From: Peronospora farinosa
Lineage: Eukaryota; Oomycota; Peronosporomycetes; Peronosporales; Peronosporaceae
NCBI GenBank assembly: GCA_947646735.1
Contig: CANTFK010000842.1
Location: forward strand, 467,382-531,381
Direction of reading: 5' to 3'
Length of the DNA stretch: 64,000 bases
Positions 33,050-45,614 of the stretch are shown one piece after another. A program made the position numbers and the translations under genes. The notes beneath the pieces were generated by a model. It was not told where the DNA came from. It was given only the letters and a program-made list of their open reading frames with translations, and searched no databases. How positions within the stretch are numbered: the stretch's first letter is position 1; every line of letters begins with the position of its first letter.

Positions 33050-36000
33050 TCAGTAGTTCCACTTTACATTGCGAGCAGATACAAATGCGAATTCTGTGCA
33101 GGTATAGTCGTGACCATAAGCGTCCGAGTCCGATGCAAGCAAGCTCACTGATAGCACAGATTCGGGGTTTTGTAAGTCTCTCCTTAGCCATTGAACATGG
33201 CCGCATCCAAATGACGTTATGACTGGATCACCAATGATAAAGCCATTACGCAATATACTGCAACGTAAATCCTGTTGGTTTGATCTTGTTTCCAACGTGA
33301 GATCCTCAACACGAACTTTGCCGTACCCAAAGGAAAATCGAATATCGCAAAAGCCCATATCGTAGCATGTCTTGCGAATAATTCCCACACCCAATCGGCG
33401 ACATTGCACCAAACTACCAACTGATAAAATGGCTGACGGTGTAAGATAAGCCTCTTTACTCCAGGGGAATTTTACCTCGATGCGTTTGTCGACAACTCGA
33501 AGTGCCGTGATAACCCCTGCACCGAACCTGGTCGCAATGGTACTTCCAACGTCTGCACACATTCGCAACAATGGGTTTTGAGCAGCCAAAAGGTTTTCAG
33601 AATACGACAATCTTGGAAAACAGAGTATATGGTACGTACACGCATCTGGAACGAATATGCTCGCTTCATTGGCAAAACTGAGACCCTTGCGGAAAAGCAG
33701 AGTCTTTGCGACCTTTACGTCGAGCAAGAACCTGTTTAGGAGACCAAACACGTACTCAGACGACGACGCACTGGAGTCTTCTGCCAAATACCGTGCTGTG
33801 CCGTCCCAGACGGAGTGTAGAGTCTCCAAGTTCGTCTCGATGTCTTCAAAAGCTGTCTTGATAATCAGAAGCCGCTCCCTCATTACAGAGATAAACTTGC
33901 TTTTCATTTGGTACTGCCGTGGCTCCAAGTCCTCATCATCTATGCTGGAATCATTTACACCACCCTTTGACATGTCTCGATTTGGTTTGCTGGACCGCTG
34001 CCTGATCGCAGCTAATAGCGCTGCTAGTGCGTGGCCATTTATCGTTGATGACCCGTTCTGCTCAACCCCGCTAGTATCGTTGGTGAAGACACGTGTACGG
34101 TGTTGCTGGATAGATTCTAGTAGAGCCGAATGGACAGGAGTCGCACGGTTATCTGGGCTTGATGTCGGTACTTCATACTGCTTGCTAGCAGCTAGACCAG
34201 AAACTTGATGAACCTCGCTACGTACTTGCCTATCTTGAGCTTTGTTATTTTCTGCTGGTGTTCTCCGCGACTTGTCTGGAATACAAGTCAGAGCTGCTGC
34301 ATGAAAAGTATCTTGCACAGGCGAATCTTCGTGTAAACCTCTTGGTTGTGATTGAGCGCTGGCGTCTGCGCTTTGGTCCACACTTCTCTTGGAACGGATG
34401 GCAGAAAAAATAGATGTCTGTGATGCTCTTTCGGTGGCGTCTGAGTTAACTTTCTCTCGATGACGACTACGAACTGCAGCTAGTAGATCTGTGCGCTGGC
34501 TATTCGATGTGGTCCCAACAGTATTAATTTGACCCGGTGCATCATTCATGCTAGTTGTACTACGCTTTCGGATGGCATTGAGTATAGAGTTGCGTGACTC
34601 AGAGCTTCTACCTCGCGCGCTATTTGCCACCTCGTTCCTCTTTATCATTCCTGCGCGTTCAGAAATCAATGGTGAACGATGTCCCGGGTGTGTCGGCTGC
34701 TCGAAACGAAGCTTTCGAACAGCCTCAGCTTTGTTGAATCGCTTCAGGTCTTCAATCATGTCTTCTTTGATCTCCTGCTCAAGCTTGGAGATGTCGTGCT
34801 GCAATGCTCGAGCTTGAGAGTCGCACATCACATTGGAAAATCGTCTTGCCTCACAAAGTGTACTGAGGTCGTTAACAAAGAGCAAAACATCACCTTCGCC
34901 TCGATCCTACATGCAAATGTAACATATTTGCACATAATATGCTAGTTTACACGCTTGTTGAAGCAAGCTAGACCAGTAGAGAACGCGCTTACGTGAATAA
35001 GCTTGATGATGAATTGGAGCAGCGTCATGCTTCGATCTATAGCCTTTGTCTCTGAAAGCTAGCGGGACAACATCAAAGCGTATTTGTGGAATTGCCGTGC
35101 ACTGTGAAGATCAAACACTTACATAGGAGAACGCACCTTCAAAAGAGAAGCAAGGGTTATACCCTGTGCACCTTCAAGTTCGGTGCCGGTATTTAAGATG
35201 TTTCCAATTGCCAAAACCAATTCAAAACACCGGGCAAGACGTTCACTATGCAGAACTTCGTAGCACGCCTGGATGATTACCCGAATACGGTTGTTCAACT
35301 CCTGTTGCTGGTGTTCAAATTGTGCAGCAAACAGCATAACATTGATCTGCATGCACAACATCCATATCGTTAGCATAGCAATACATGACTTTCGAAATCA
35401 AGCACGTAGTTTTTACCTTTTCCGTCACTCGAGGAATCTCACACATCTCTACGAGGAACTTTTCCGAAGGTTCCAGATGTGATCGAGAACCTTTAAAATT
35501 GGAATAACGCTTTGCTTCCATACTATTTGGCGCGATAACTAGCAATTTCGTTAAGCGATCGACTGAGAGATACTCGAAGTCACAACGCTTTAGCGCCGAC
35601 AATATGGAGTCAGCTCCCCCAAATGCTTTGAATTGACTCAGCCCGATTAAAATGTTGTTAGCTCTCCGTGAATCAAGGGCTGAGAATTTGGCCTTGGCTG
35701 CGGTATTCTCCTTGGACCCTGAAGGTAGCACTGCTGTCCTGTTCCCAAAACGATGCTCCAGCTCGCGAAAATCCTGTGAGGATAGTGTGATCGGAGCAGT
35801 CTTGCGTCTTGCTGTCATACGAGTCCAAATAGTTTCATTGGCCTTCTCCAGGCTAGTCCAATAAATTTTACGAAATGTGCTGTCACGTCGATCATAACAT
35901 CGACTGTCTGAGCACTGTTTTCTCCTTCAACACAACATACAGGAAGTCAGGTCGTGTACTACATTCCATCACTGTAACAAGTGTAAGTACCTTTCTGCTC

Positions 36001-38550
36001 TACCGACATGGGAAACATCGCTTCCGTCAGGTCCCGCAGCAAAAATGGCAACTTGTTCCGAAGGCATTTCGTCTGAGGTCATTTTCTGCGTCACTGCGCT
36101 ACGTGGAACACCAAAGCTAAGCATCTTGAAGTACTTATCCATTGCAGGGTCTCTTCGAAGTGTTGCATATTCTGGTTGCTCGCGACCATTGCCAGTGGCT
36201 TTGCACTTCATTCTCGCAATACGCGTTCGCTTTTGCACATGTTAGATACAAAGTAAACATAACAGCGGTTCACATCGACTTCTTACCTCTTTCTCTTTTT
36301 CTTTGACAAAGCATCCGTCGCAAACTTTAAGCTGGGGGACCTTATCGTTTCTTTTCACGTAATGTCGTGAGCATTGAATACACACGATCTTCTTGCAGCA
36401 CGGACATTCATGCTGTCGACTAAAGAAGGAGAATGGAGTCAGGCACTGATCGCAAGCTTCAACACTGCCTTCATTTGACAGCAGACCACCAACAATATAC
36501 GACACGGGTTTGGAGAGAAGCGAGGAGCGAAACCCCATACTACCTTCCTCCTTGTCTTGGTTGCCATCCTCTGTGTCGCACCCATCTTGCTGCCGTTGAA
36601 GCGTTACTTCCGTCTCCTCTTTCTCATGTAGTGACGCCATGAATTTATCACACCGTTCATTTCCAGCCCTAGAAGCATGATTCCACGAAATAGATCGTGC
36701 CATGTTTAAGGACCCTTCCCATGCTGTCTTGTAAGCCCTTTTATCAGCAGATATGCAGCGAATGTGCACTTGTTTAGAGCGAACCATGGAGAAAGAGTTA
36801 TCAAGCTTCACAGCCAGACCACCAACCGGGTCAGACTTGAACCGTACAGACACTTCCACCAATTCGTCTGAAGCCGATAATTGCAGTGGCCGTGTCACGT
36901 CTTGACCAGCGTGAGTGGTAAGCGTCAGTAAGATGTCCTGCGTTTGGACTCGTAGCTGCGCTAAGAAAATTGCTCCACTGCCAGAAAGCGAAAGCAATTC
37001 AAACGATGCATGCCTGGGTTTCGGTGCAGTGCAGCGCAGCCACATACATTCTGTTAGCTGAAGCAACGCGGTAACAGCTATGTGAAAGAAGACGTACCCA
37101 ACCACAATATCTTGAAATGGTTCTTCATGTAGAATATACCGAGGTACAGTACAATCTTCAAGATTCTTGATTTCATCAGGATCTCCTTCAATGAGTTTTA
37201 CCACGGCGCTATCGCCTTCCAAGCCATCTTGAAAAGCAATTTCGTTGCCAAACAGTGGAGCCTCTGGAGCACACTGCTTAAGGTTCCGCGGAAAGTCATG
37301 TTGATCTTTTGAGTTACACTCATCGGGTGGATACGCGGCTAGTAGGAACGTGACTCCATTCAGGGCACTAATGAAGGAGGCGATTTTCCGGGCATCGTCA
37401 TACTTGTACATAAGAGCTCTAGGCTCATAGTACTTTTCCACAACCGTTCTCCTTTTGCTAAGATTCTTTCGTTCACCAAAATAAACACCGTGGAATAGAC
37501 ATCATCAGAATAATCGTTAGAAGTGACGGATTGTTTTCAGACGTACCTCAAACGCGCGCTGTAGAATGCCCTTGTTCAAAGCTAGCAGCAAAAAGGAACG
37601 TGAACGATTCCATCCTAGAAACTTTAGATTCGATGGTGGCGCTCGTGCTTGTATTTCCGCCACGATCCCAAGGTCATCACGTAGTACATACTGTGTCTCC
37701 AGCAAGAATTCGTAAAATGGTGCTTCTGGCCACACATCCAGACATTCTTCCTACATTGTGTTGAATACAACATACTCAACAATCGATCTCCACTCGGATG
37801 AGCATGTGCATCTTCTGGTCGTACCTTAATTCCATTACACAGAATAGCTTCCAGTACCAATACAAAGGATCGAACGGCTCCTTCATGCAGTGGATTGTCA
37901 GGTTTTGCGGTAAAAATTGCCACAATGTCCATCACTGTCTGCTCCAAAGTAGCCATCATACATTTCTTCTCCACCTTGATATCATCATCCGTCATCACAC
38001 GCTCCTTCAATAAAGTCTTCGCCAAGTGAGGAAGTGGCAATCCTGCCGCCGTCCTCCTCGCTTTTTTCTGCAAACGCGACTGCGATTCTTGCACCGCCAG
38101 CTCAGCTACTGCAACCACACGCCTAGACGCTACAAGAAAGCGATATTGAACTTGTTTATGCCGTATTAAAGAGTATAAATTGTCCCAACGCAAAGTGTAG
38201 ACTCTTTCGGGTTTAATGTCATTGAATTTACCTTCCGCCGTGGGTTCCAAGGCATCAAATTGCAGTGACAAAGGCGGCGTTGTATCATTTGTACTAAAGC
38301 CTAAAGTAGGTCTTTCGGCTGCTTTGAATCGATCCAAATATTGCACCACAGCGCCATTTTCCAACAATTCAAAGCCAATATCATACTCCTCAAGCAGAAA
38401 TTGCCACACCAAACATTCCTGTAGATCATTCTCATCTTGCGCTGCAATAGAAGGTATAGATATAGAAATATCGGCAACGCTTCCTCGTCGAACATTCAGC
38501 GAGATCCACGCAGTTGTTTGCAACAAAAAGGAAGTAGCCGTCACAGGCAT
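33050..38550 (-). CDS. Multidomain formin: GOLD-like, RUN-like, FYVE, FH2 and WH2-like repeats
   Basis: The model is 38550-37825, 37750-37547, 37432-36287, 36229-35991, 35879-35417, 35346-35137, 35049-34993 and 34906-33050, about 1633 aa. Order: GOLD-like (VWQFLLEEYDIGFELLENGAV); RUN-like helices (VWPEAPFYEFLLETQYVL, YYEPRALMYKY); FYVE finger with eight Cys/His ligands (CDQCLTPFSFFSRQHECPCC onward), expected to bind PI3P; a KYFKMLSFGVPRSAVTQKM motif; FH2 actin-nucleation domain (KIYWTSLEKANETIW, SRRANNILIGLSQF, LEPSEKFLVEMCEIPRV, FELVLAIGNILNTGT); then a 620-residue tail with five LLxAIRxR motifs (about 34590-33995). FYVE-to-FH2 introns are phase-exact, so one protein is well supported there. 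Less sure are the start (ATG 38550; the frame is open further upstream) and the acceptor at 37432. No proline-rich FH1 is evident. Confidence 0.82.
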
Positions 38551-38775
38551 CGGACCCTTTCCTTTCTGCTTTTGTGTCGCGAAAGAAATTGAATCTAAAA
38601 AAAGCGACTTGTGAGACAATTTTATTGTAGATGGGTAACTCAATCTGTTTTTGTCCAATGAAAGGATGGGATCGATTATTAGGAATACGCACGACAAATA
38701 TACAGTGACTGTAATCATTTTTTGCGTTTATATTTTCTACCAATCATTTAAGCTAACATTTACGTACCAGTTGTC
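38551..38775. promoter_or_regulatory. Divergent promoter between the formin and TAF1C-like genes
   Basis: The two proposed start codons are 225 bp apart and diverge. The formin frame stays open across part of this interval, so its true N-terminus may lie here. Confidence 0.4.
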
Positions 38776-41635
38776 ATGGAGGCGACAAGTATCTACCCGA
38801 ATTCAGCGCCTGTGCTCGCTAATAATGGACTTGGGATTACTTTAGCAGGCAATGACCCCGACCATGTACCTCTTGATCCTAATCTCGTTAATGATCCACG
38901 TAGACGATTCGCCTTGGACAGCAGTGCAGTCGATGTGAATGGTGTCATGCGTCTACATGTGCGCAATGCTCTAGGCTACGCGTTCCTACGACCTAATCAC
39001 GTTAACAAACTGCGAAGCTCATATGTGGAAAGTCGTATTGTAAAGGAAATGAACTGGAAAACGCAAGCTTCGTTCTTCCGACATAATTACCGTCACTTTG
39101 TGCCACATGACCTGATGATGAAGCTGTTGAAGGAATGCCCGTACGTTTCGTTTTCGGCAATGCAATTGTCTACACTATTGCTGTAAAACGAGGTGCAGAC
39201 TGACGAGTTTTGATGTGCTTCAAAGCTTACAGGAGGATGGTCAGAACATATCGAAGTGGCAGGGCAACGCAATCGCAGGAGTGGATTGTGGGCAGGACGG
39301 CCACGTGGTCTTTTATCCTACAGGGCATGTACTGCAGCAAGCCTGCGCATGGTATAGCAATGGAGAAGCAGAGGAAGATATACCATGCTCGAGCACTGTG
39401 ATCGAGACAGGTGCTGTGATCCGGCAAATTTCAGTAATAGGAAGCAAGGACGTGTATCATTTGACAAGTTCTGCAAAGATATTTGCAGCTTTTCGTGGCT
39501 GTACGAACTGCACAATTATCGCAACTCCTGCGCGTGTCACGCGTGACAATATGCGGAAGATGCAGGCCAAGGCAAAAATCTCGTTGTCTGAAACGATAAA
39601 CCACGTAGCTGGTAGCCCACATGCAGAAGCTGAAGTGGCCTTGGTCACAGCTGATGGTATTATTCGGTGGTGGGACCCCGAAGGTGGACTTCGAACTGCC
39701 AACAAGAATGTTAATATGCCAGATCGCTTGCTGCGCTGCGAATACTCCAGGTACGGTGGCAAATTACCTCACCTTTATATGTATGATCTAACTGTGTGTT
39801 TGTTGTTTGTGGTCAAGCCATCCCCGCGTTCTTTGGGCAGTAAATCGAGTTGCAGTTTCAGCTTTAGATCTTCGGCAACCAGCGCAACACGCGGGCAAAT
39901 TGTTTGATGTGGCCGGCTCAGGTACTTACATTACTATTTACGACGTGAAGCGCAAAGCAAGGTACGGTTTGAGAAGAAGGCAGCTCCGAGTGTTCCAAAT
40001 ATTGATGTTGCTTGTCGTTGACGTTACTTGGCTTACCAGCAATCCATTCCAGTTTGTTGTCGGCACTGGTGTCTCTATCGAGCTTGTGGATAGTCGCATG
40101 GCTAGGCAGCCCCTTGTGTCGTGGGTCCAACCACTGAGCTATTCGGGCGAGTCGGAGTTTTCGTTTGGTGCAATTGATGAAGTAGACATGTCACGAAACG
40201 CCACTGATTCACGTGGTACGTAAAGTAACTTTTGATGGCACGATAACAAGTACTAATATCATCCAATGTTTTCGTAAAGGTTACATCGTTTCAAGCTCAA
40301 AGCGACCAAAAGTAACAACACTCTTCCCTTTCGAGCGAAATCGAAAACGAAAGCGGCGTGGGAGGGTGTTATCGCTGACATCACTGCGCTCCAATGGAGA
40401 TGACGAGTACTCAGAGATTCCGCGTTCAAGTATAGAGCAGCTTGTTGCTTCCGACGCAACGTTGGATTTACACATGGAAGATGGCGGGGAATATACCAAT
40501 CTGACGGGCATTTGCGCGTTGCGCGACGAAAATTCGGCATCTGCGAGCATTTATCAGCTGAACAGTTTGGGCGACTTGTTTTCTCACCGAGTTTCGTTTG
40601 GCCGTTCTCCAACAAGGGCATACGAGGCCGCTGTTCAGGCAGAGTAAGTCTTTTCGCAATTCTTGACCGCCACTGTTTTGCTTGAATGTATCTACTGTCT
40701 CTAACATACTTTCGTGGCATTGTACGAAAAGTTTGCCGTGTGGAGTAACAGCCCAGGCTGATACTATGGATGAATCAGTCACAAGCACTCTTCCAATACC
40801 GGTGGATGCTATTTTGCCTGAGCATGATACTGAGTCGATGCAAAGGTTCATCACACTTCCTATCAAAGTGCTCCGACGACAGTTCCCACGACTACCAGAA
40901 GATCGAGAGTTGTCCAACGAAGTCAAAGGAAATGAAGCAGCGGCCTCCAACAGTCGGAGAAACAACGAGAGTATAACAGAACGCAGCAAAGCAAAAGCCG
41001 TGGACATGCACAGAAAGTGGCGACGAAATCAAGACAATAATGGCAACGCTAAAACTGGCGGAGCCGAAGAACGATTCGCCATGACAACGCCTTCCGCATG
41101 TTTGGACGAGAACAAAGACGACACGATGATCGCTGGTACAAAACGCTCGCGAATTTTTGACAAGGATGAACTAGTCAACCGACTCGTCGACGTCAGTGAC
41201 CCATCAACCTCACTGTTTCGGCTGCATCGTTATACTCTTGATGAGCTGAAGATCGAGCTTTCTTCGTCGGAACTCTTGCAGCTTCTGCGTTCAAGCAGCA
41301 AGTTTCGGACACGAACAGTGCATCACACGTTTCCAGCAGACACGTTTCATGTGCGCAATCCGTCATTACCAGGGGCTGATGCCGTGCACCACAAGAAGGA
41401 TGATCCTCGTTTAGCTACGTGCACGTGCGAATTAAAGTTGATATGCTCCCAACTTCCGTGCAAGTCGTGGGCCTGCATTATCCCACATGCGGTCATCGTT
41501 TCAAGCACATTAACGGATCTCCACTTGGACACTACAGCTCCTTCATCGGCCCCTAGACAAGAAATGCCGATCGATTTAGCAGACATCATTGTTGCAGCAC
41601 AAGCTGTATACGACGATATGTCCGAATCTCTATAA
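38776..41635 (+). CDS. TAF1C-like RNA polymerase I transcription factor subunit
   Basis: Six exons: 38776-39140, 39199-39750, 39818-39961, 40040-40215, 40280-40643 and 40732-41635, all in phase, 834 aa (human TAF1C is close to this length). The middle third is a WD40-like propeller. Segments SHPRVLWAVNRVAVSALDLR, IYDVKRKA and NPFQFVVGTGVSIELVDSRM match the pattern of TAF1C, a subunit of SL1/TIF-IB that recruits Pol I to rDNA promoters. The C-terminal third is charged and probably disordered. Identification rests on local resemblance and length, so an unrelated WD40 protein is the main alternative. Confidence 0.55.
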
Positions 41636-41718
41636 TTTTTCCGTCTTGTACATATATTTCTATTAAATTTTCGCTATACAATGAGGTATTATTACTCGTA
41701 CTCTACGAAACCTACAAA

Positions 41719-43398
41719 ATGAGCAAGAAAATAGTTATCGAGGAGGAGGAGTATGTGGAGGCACTCGAGCAGATTATCGAGCGCGATTTCTTCCCAGACC
41801 TTCCGAAGCTTAAGAAGCAGACAGAGGTGTGTTTACTACGACGCTAATAAGCGCTTTCTAGATGCTATTTTTGTTATATTAATGACTTTTCTAATATGTT
41901 GTAATGTGCATTGGAACACAATGCAGTTGCTACAAGATGAAGAAGAGAGTTTGGCATGGACAGACACAATGCTACGCGTTGCGAGAACTAGAGACAACAT
42001 CTCTGTGCGAAGCAATACAAGCGGCTCAGGATGGGATCAACCTACTGAACAGTCAGTTAAAACTGACCTGGAACGGGACGAACAGGACCAAAATGCTGGC
42101 GGCGATGCCAAAGCTTTGATGACACTGAATCACTTTGTGGCGACCCACACTTCAGAGGACAATGAGTCGTTTAATCAACTGCAAGAAAAAGCAGTGAAAG
42201 ATCATCAGCGACGGTACCATTGGGCGTTTGACGATGACGATGAGAAGGGCGATCCGAAGCTGCACTTGTTGGCGGATGGGACGTGGATTTCGCGCGAACA
42301 GCGGCGAATTGCAGATGAAGCGTGTGCATCAAAAGGCGAGATGCCAATCGCTTTTGAGCATTGAAAGACATTGGCTCACCATGCGTGTTTGTCGACTTTT
42401 TTCAGAACCCAAAGACGAGAGACCAAGCGCTCCAGAGATGTGGAAGTTTCGTGCAAGAAATCCGCTTTTGTTCTCACCTAAACTGGAAGCAACGCGAGAT
42501 ATCTGCGGGGTAGGTAGATGCTGTCGATAATTGGTTTGAGTATGGTGCTGACGTTGTTTGGCCTCTATAGATCGAAGCTGGTTCCAAAAGCCAGCTTTTA
42601 CTTGAAAATGGACGAGTATCATGCTTGGGAAAGCCTCCAGGGGCGAGGAAAAAGACAGTATACGCAAACTCAAGATTTTCTTCGGAAGATGCACAAGTAA
42701 GTATATTCGTTGGCTTAGTACACTAGACATCATTCTTATCGAAGGACTCACGATCAGTTGTTTGGCAAACTCCTGTAATATGTTGAGGTTAATCGTGAAG
42801 GAGAATCGTCATCATCACAGAAGGAATACCCATTAGTTCCGATGACGCCGCTTATTGCACCAGGTATGGATGCGAGTCCACTGATGACCTGGGGAGACAT
42901 TGAAGGCACGCCAGCGATTCTAGGAGACACACCAGGTACGTGTACCACAGATTTGAGATTTCGCATGAAGCATTCTAAGCTCTTGTCGCTCCTGTATTTG
43001 CAGCCCGAATTTCGAACACACCAGGCTTTGAGTTTCAAGATACGTCACGGCGAGAAAAACTTGCCAATCGGCTGGAATCAAAAGTTGTACGTAACCCTCG
43101 ACAAAGTGCCGAGATGGTAACACGTTTTTCATTAAGCTAAGTTCCTCTTTTTGCTGCTTTGATCTAGCGTCATCGCGGTATTAACTCGCGGCTGCTAAGG
43201 ATCAAAACTCCGTCAAGAAAGCGACTGAAAGCCGATCAAACGCCAGTATCAAGCAGTGTTCGCTCCGGCATTCCAAGTGTGCGGTCAGTTCTACAGACGC
43301 CGCTAGGCTCAGATGCGCAGTTAAGAGCAAGCTATTCTACACCTTTGCGACCTCCGCGCCATTCATCCAAGACGCGCAAGATAAGATACGGTCGATAA
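41719..43398 (+). CDS. Splicing factor ESS2 (DGCR14 family)
   Basis: A spliceosome C-complex protein. Seven exons: 41719-41826, 41927-42335, 42406-42509, 42571-42696, 42788-42935, 43004-43086 and 43168-43398, 402 aa. Family signatures are IEEEEYVEALEQIIERDFFPDLPKLKK at the N-terminus, WKFRARNPLLF, VYANSRF, and the C-terminal PGMDASPLMTWGDIEGTP and NTPGFEFQDTSRREKLANRL. The second intron only works with a GC donor (GCGAGA at 42336) and the acceptor TTTTTTCAG; with any GT donor the frame hits a stop. This GC-AG intron restores continuity between DEACASK and the PKDERPSAPEMWKF segment. The gene starts 83 bp after the TAF1C-like stop. Confidence 0.9.
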
Positions 43399-43660
43399 TT
43401 AAAGCACAAAGTCGAGCACAAAAGGTTTGCTAGACGCATTTATCAAGATTTGATGAACCGGTGTCGTGTAGCAGATGGTGACAATAATATGTCATTTAAG
43501 AGTAATTATTAGGAAATTATTGCACAAAAGTTAACGAAGGCACTAAAAAGACTTCTAGCTACGCTGTGATTGGTCGATGTAGAATTGTAGCGTGTGGCTG
43601 TAACTGATTTTCCTTCCCTCATAACGTTTCCAGATCATCGTAGAAGCACTAACAGAGATA

Positions 43661-43967
43661 ATGGCCAGTAAGGGAACGTCGCTGTGGCGCACGGCCGGTG
43701 TGTCATATCTGCAGTATGTGAACCAGTCTGCGGGCGTACTACGTGCGGCCTTGAAGGAGCCTGTTAAGAGCACCGTGCAGGCGCGATCCAACGTCGAGTT
43801 TGCCAGCTTCAAGTGGGCCAACGGTGAGCGTGGCGAGCGCGGTATGTTCATCAACTATGAGTTTTATTTAGTTGTTGTTTTTCCTATCATGTAGAATGAC
43901 AGGGTGATGTTTTTCAGTGAACGTGGACTCGATCAAGACGATTGCTGAGGCTTTTAAGAAGGCGTAA
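43661..43967 (+). CDS. Mitochondrial ATP synthase subunit epsilon
   Basis: A 76-aa protein of the central stalk of mitochondrial F1-ATPase. Exons 43661-43841 and 43918-43967 join in phase. WRTAGVSYLQYVNQSAGVLRAALKEP is the family hallmark, followed by FASFKWANGERGER. Length is normal for the mitochondrial epsilon subunit (about 50-75 aa). Small enough to be missed by automatic callers. Confidence 0.88.
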
Positions 43968-44199
43968 TAACATGCTGGCGATAGCAACGCCATTGGTCGA
44001 CGTTAGTCGACATCAAAAGATTCTCAAGGAAAAAATCACATCGTATCATTGGACTGAGGAGGAGGAAGGTGGACCGCATCGTTGTCTCTTAATCTATCAT
44101 TTGCTGGACGAAGTGTGTCGTTGGTGACGTCCTCATCCTCTTCTTCTTGTTTTCAGGACGAATAACTAAAATGCTTTGAAAGGCTCTTTGTGGCCCAAT

Positions 44200-44421
44200 A
44201 TGTTTCGCTTCATGCTTTTGACTTGCTTTTTGATGGCTCTTCGTGAGAAGGGTTATAAATGGGTGAGTATTGGGGGCAATAGCAGTGGGGTTGGACCAAA
44301 CGATGTGTCGCCTGATACAGAGATGATGATGGAGTTGAAACCAGGCATAGTATTGAAGGTCGAGCCTGCATCACGCTCAACGAAGCATGAAGGTATTCAT
44401 CGAATCGCTGTCGGCACTTAG
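44200..44421 (+). CDS. Small hypothetical ORF
   Basis: 73 codons from ATG 44200 with a hydrophobic start (MFRFMLLTCFLMALREKGY) and no recognised domain. Its stop overlaps the last bases of the RBR ligase gene on the other strand. A second plus-strand ORF begins at ATG 43972 and might be an upstream exon. This could be one small spliced gene or 3'-UTR noise. Confidence 0.2.
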   Translation: MFRFMLLTCFLMALREKGYKWVSIGGNSSGVGPNDVSPDTEMMMELKPGIVLKVEPASRSTKHEGIHRIAVGT

Positions 44422-45614
44422 TGCAGATACGTATCCCATTCCGCCACACAGATGTAAGACGAACGTGTGTACTTGCGACGCCGATAGGAGTCCTTTGCGT
44501 ACTGGAACCCTAGCACAGGTGGTAGAACAACAACTGCAAGTCCAACACCGGCGACTGCCGCTACAGCTGCGACACCAACAATCGCTGTCTTTGTGACGAC
44601 ACGCATTGGTGCCCAACAGCCATACTTTAGGCTTTTGGAGCGCAAGAAGCTCAGCAGCAGACACAGAGTTTCATCGTGGTTATGCCACGGGCGAAGACAA
44701 GACCAGCAGAACTCTTCGTCGCACTGAAAGCACTTCATGTGCGAGCAGCCGCCTTGCTTTTCGATGACAGTTTTGCAACTGGGGCACCCTCGCACGTTGT
44801 GCCGCTTCTTCCAATGGCCAAAACGCTTCTCTACGTGACGGCAAGTCGGTATCTTGTGAAAGTCGTCACCGCATCGCATGCACGACTCTTGTTTGCATGT
44901 CTGGCATTTGACCCTACGCGTCGACGAATTGAGTGGCTCATCCAAGATAGCGCAACAACCTGCACGCGGACAAAAGCGGATGCCAACCCTCTGGTTTTTG
45001 AGAAATGTTTTGTACTTGCCGAATATTTCAGGGGACACCAAGGCTTGAACAAGCTCCTCGGACAATGGGTTTTTGCACCGCGGCGCCGGACACACCATCT
45101 TCTTCTGCGATACTTCGCCTTCCAGCACCTTATACTCAATATACCAGCGCGTACAGCTGGCACAGAAAGATCCACAACAAGAAACACACGCATGAGCCTG
45201 AGACGCGTCCAACTTATCGAAGCAGATCTGGCACTCGCGCTGTCCAATTGTGTCGAAGCCGTCGGCCATGACATTGCTGGGAGCGGACAAACATATGATA
45301 GGTATATCCACTTGCTTTGGTTCGTATTCTTCTGTCTCTGAGTCAAGATTACGCCCGACCAAGACACACGTACTCGGTCGGTGGGTATTCGAGCGACGCA
45401 GCGTCGGGATTGAGGATCGACGCTGTTGCTCCTGGAACAGCTCGAGCATTGCACTCTTATGCAGTAGCTGAATGGATCGTGGAGCTTGAGAACTGGGCAG
45501 TGACACCTGAAGTTGTTCCTCACTGTCCAACTTGGAGAGACTGGAGCGCTGTGTCTTTATGTAATGCAAATGAGACTTGCCACAAAAGGTTTGTCGGCGG
45601 ATTGCTATCTCCAT
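44418..45614 (-). CDS. RBR-type E3 ubiquitin ligase with C-terminal membrane segment
   Basis: An intronless 398-aa RING-between-RING ligase. RING1 starts CQICFDKLDASQAHACVSCC, followed by the IBR with CPRAGC and CQTCKQESCMRCGDDFH, then RING2 CPSCKTVIEKQGGCSHMKC, where the Cys of GGCSHM is the catalytic residue that accepts ubiquitin before transfer. After RING2 a long hydrophobic stretch (AIVGVAAVAAVAGVGLAVVV, about residues 345-370) predicts a tail membrane anchor, as in RNF19/RNF144-type ligases. The N-terminal 130 residues are polar and unassigned. ATG 45614 gives MEIAIRRQTF. Confidence 0.92.
   Translation of the reverse strand: MEIAIRRQTFCGKSHLHYIKTQRSSLSKLDSEEQLQVSLPSSQAPRSIQLLHKSAMLELFQEQQRRSSIPTLRRSNTHRPSTCVLVGRNLDSETEEYEPKQVDIPIICLSAPSNVMADGFDTIGQRECQICFDKLDASQAHACVSCCGSFCASCTRWYIEYKVLEGEVSQKKMVCPAPRCKNPLSEELVQALVSPEIFGKYKTFLKNQRVGIRFCPRAGCCAILDEPLNSSTRRVKCQTCKQESCMRCGDDFHKIPTCRHVEKRFGHWKKRHNVRGCPSCKTVIEKQGGCSHMKCFQCDEEFCWSCLRPWHNHDETLCLLLSFLRSKSLKYGCWAPMRVVTKTAIVGVAAVAAVAGVGLAVVVLPPVLGFQYAKDSYRRRKYTRSSYICVAEWDTYLH

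Noticed and set aside
36242..38550. Separate FYVE protein gene next to a separate formin gene
   Set aside because: The FYVE exon, the linking exon and the FH2 exon join in phase with good splice sites, and no start codon or promoter gap separates them.
44676..45341. 221-codon plus-strand ORF
   Set aside because: It is the antisense shadow of the RBR ligase, whose zinc-binding pattern is unmistakable.
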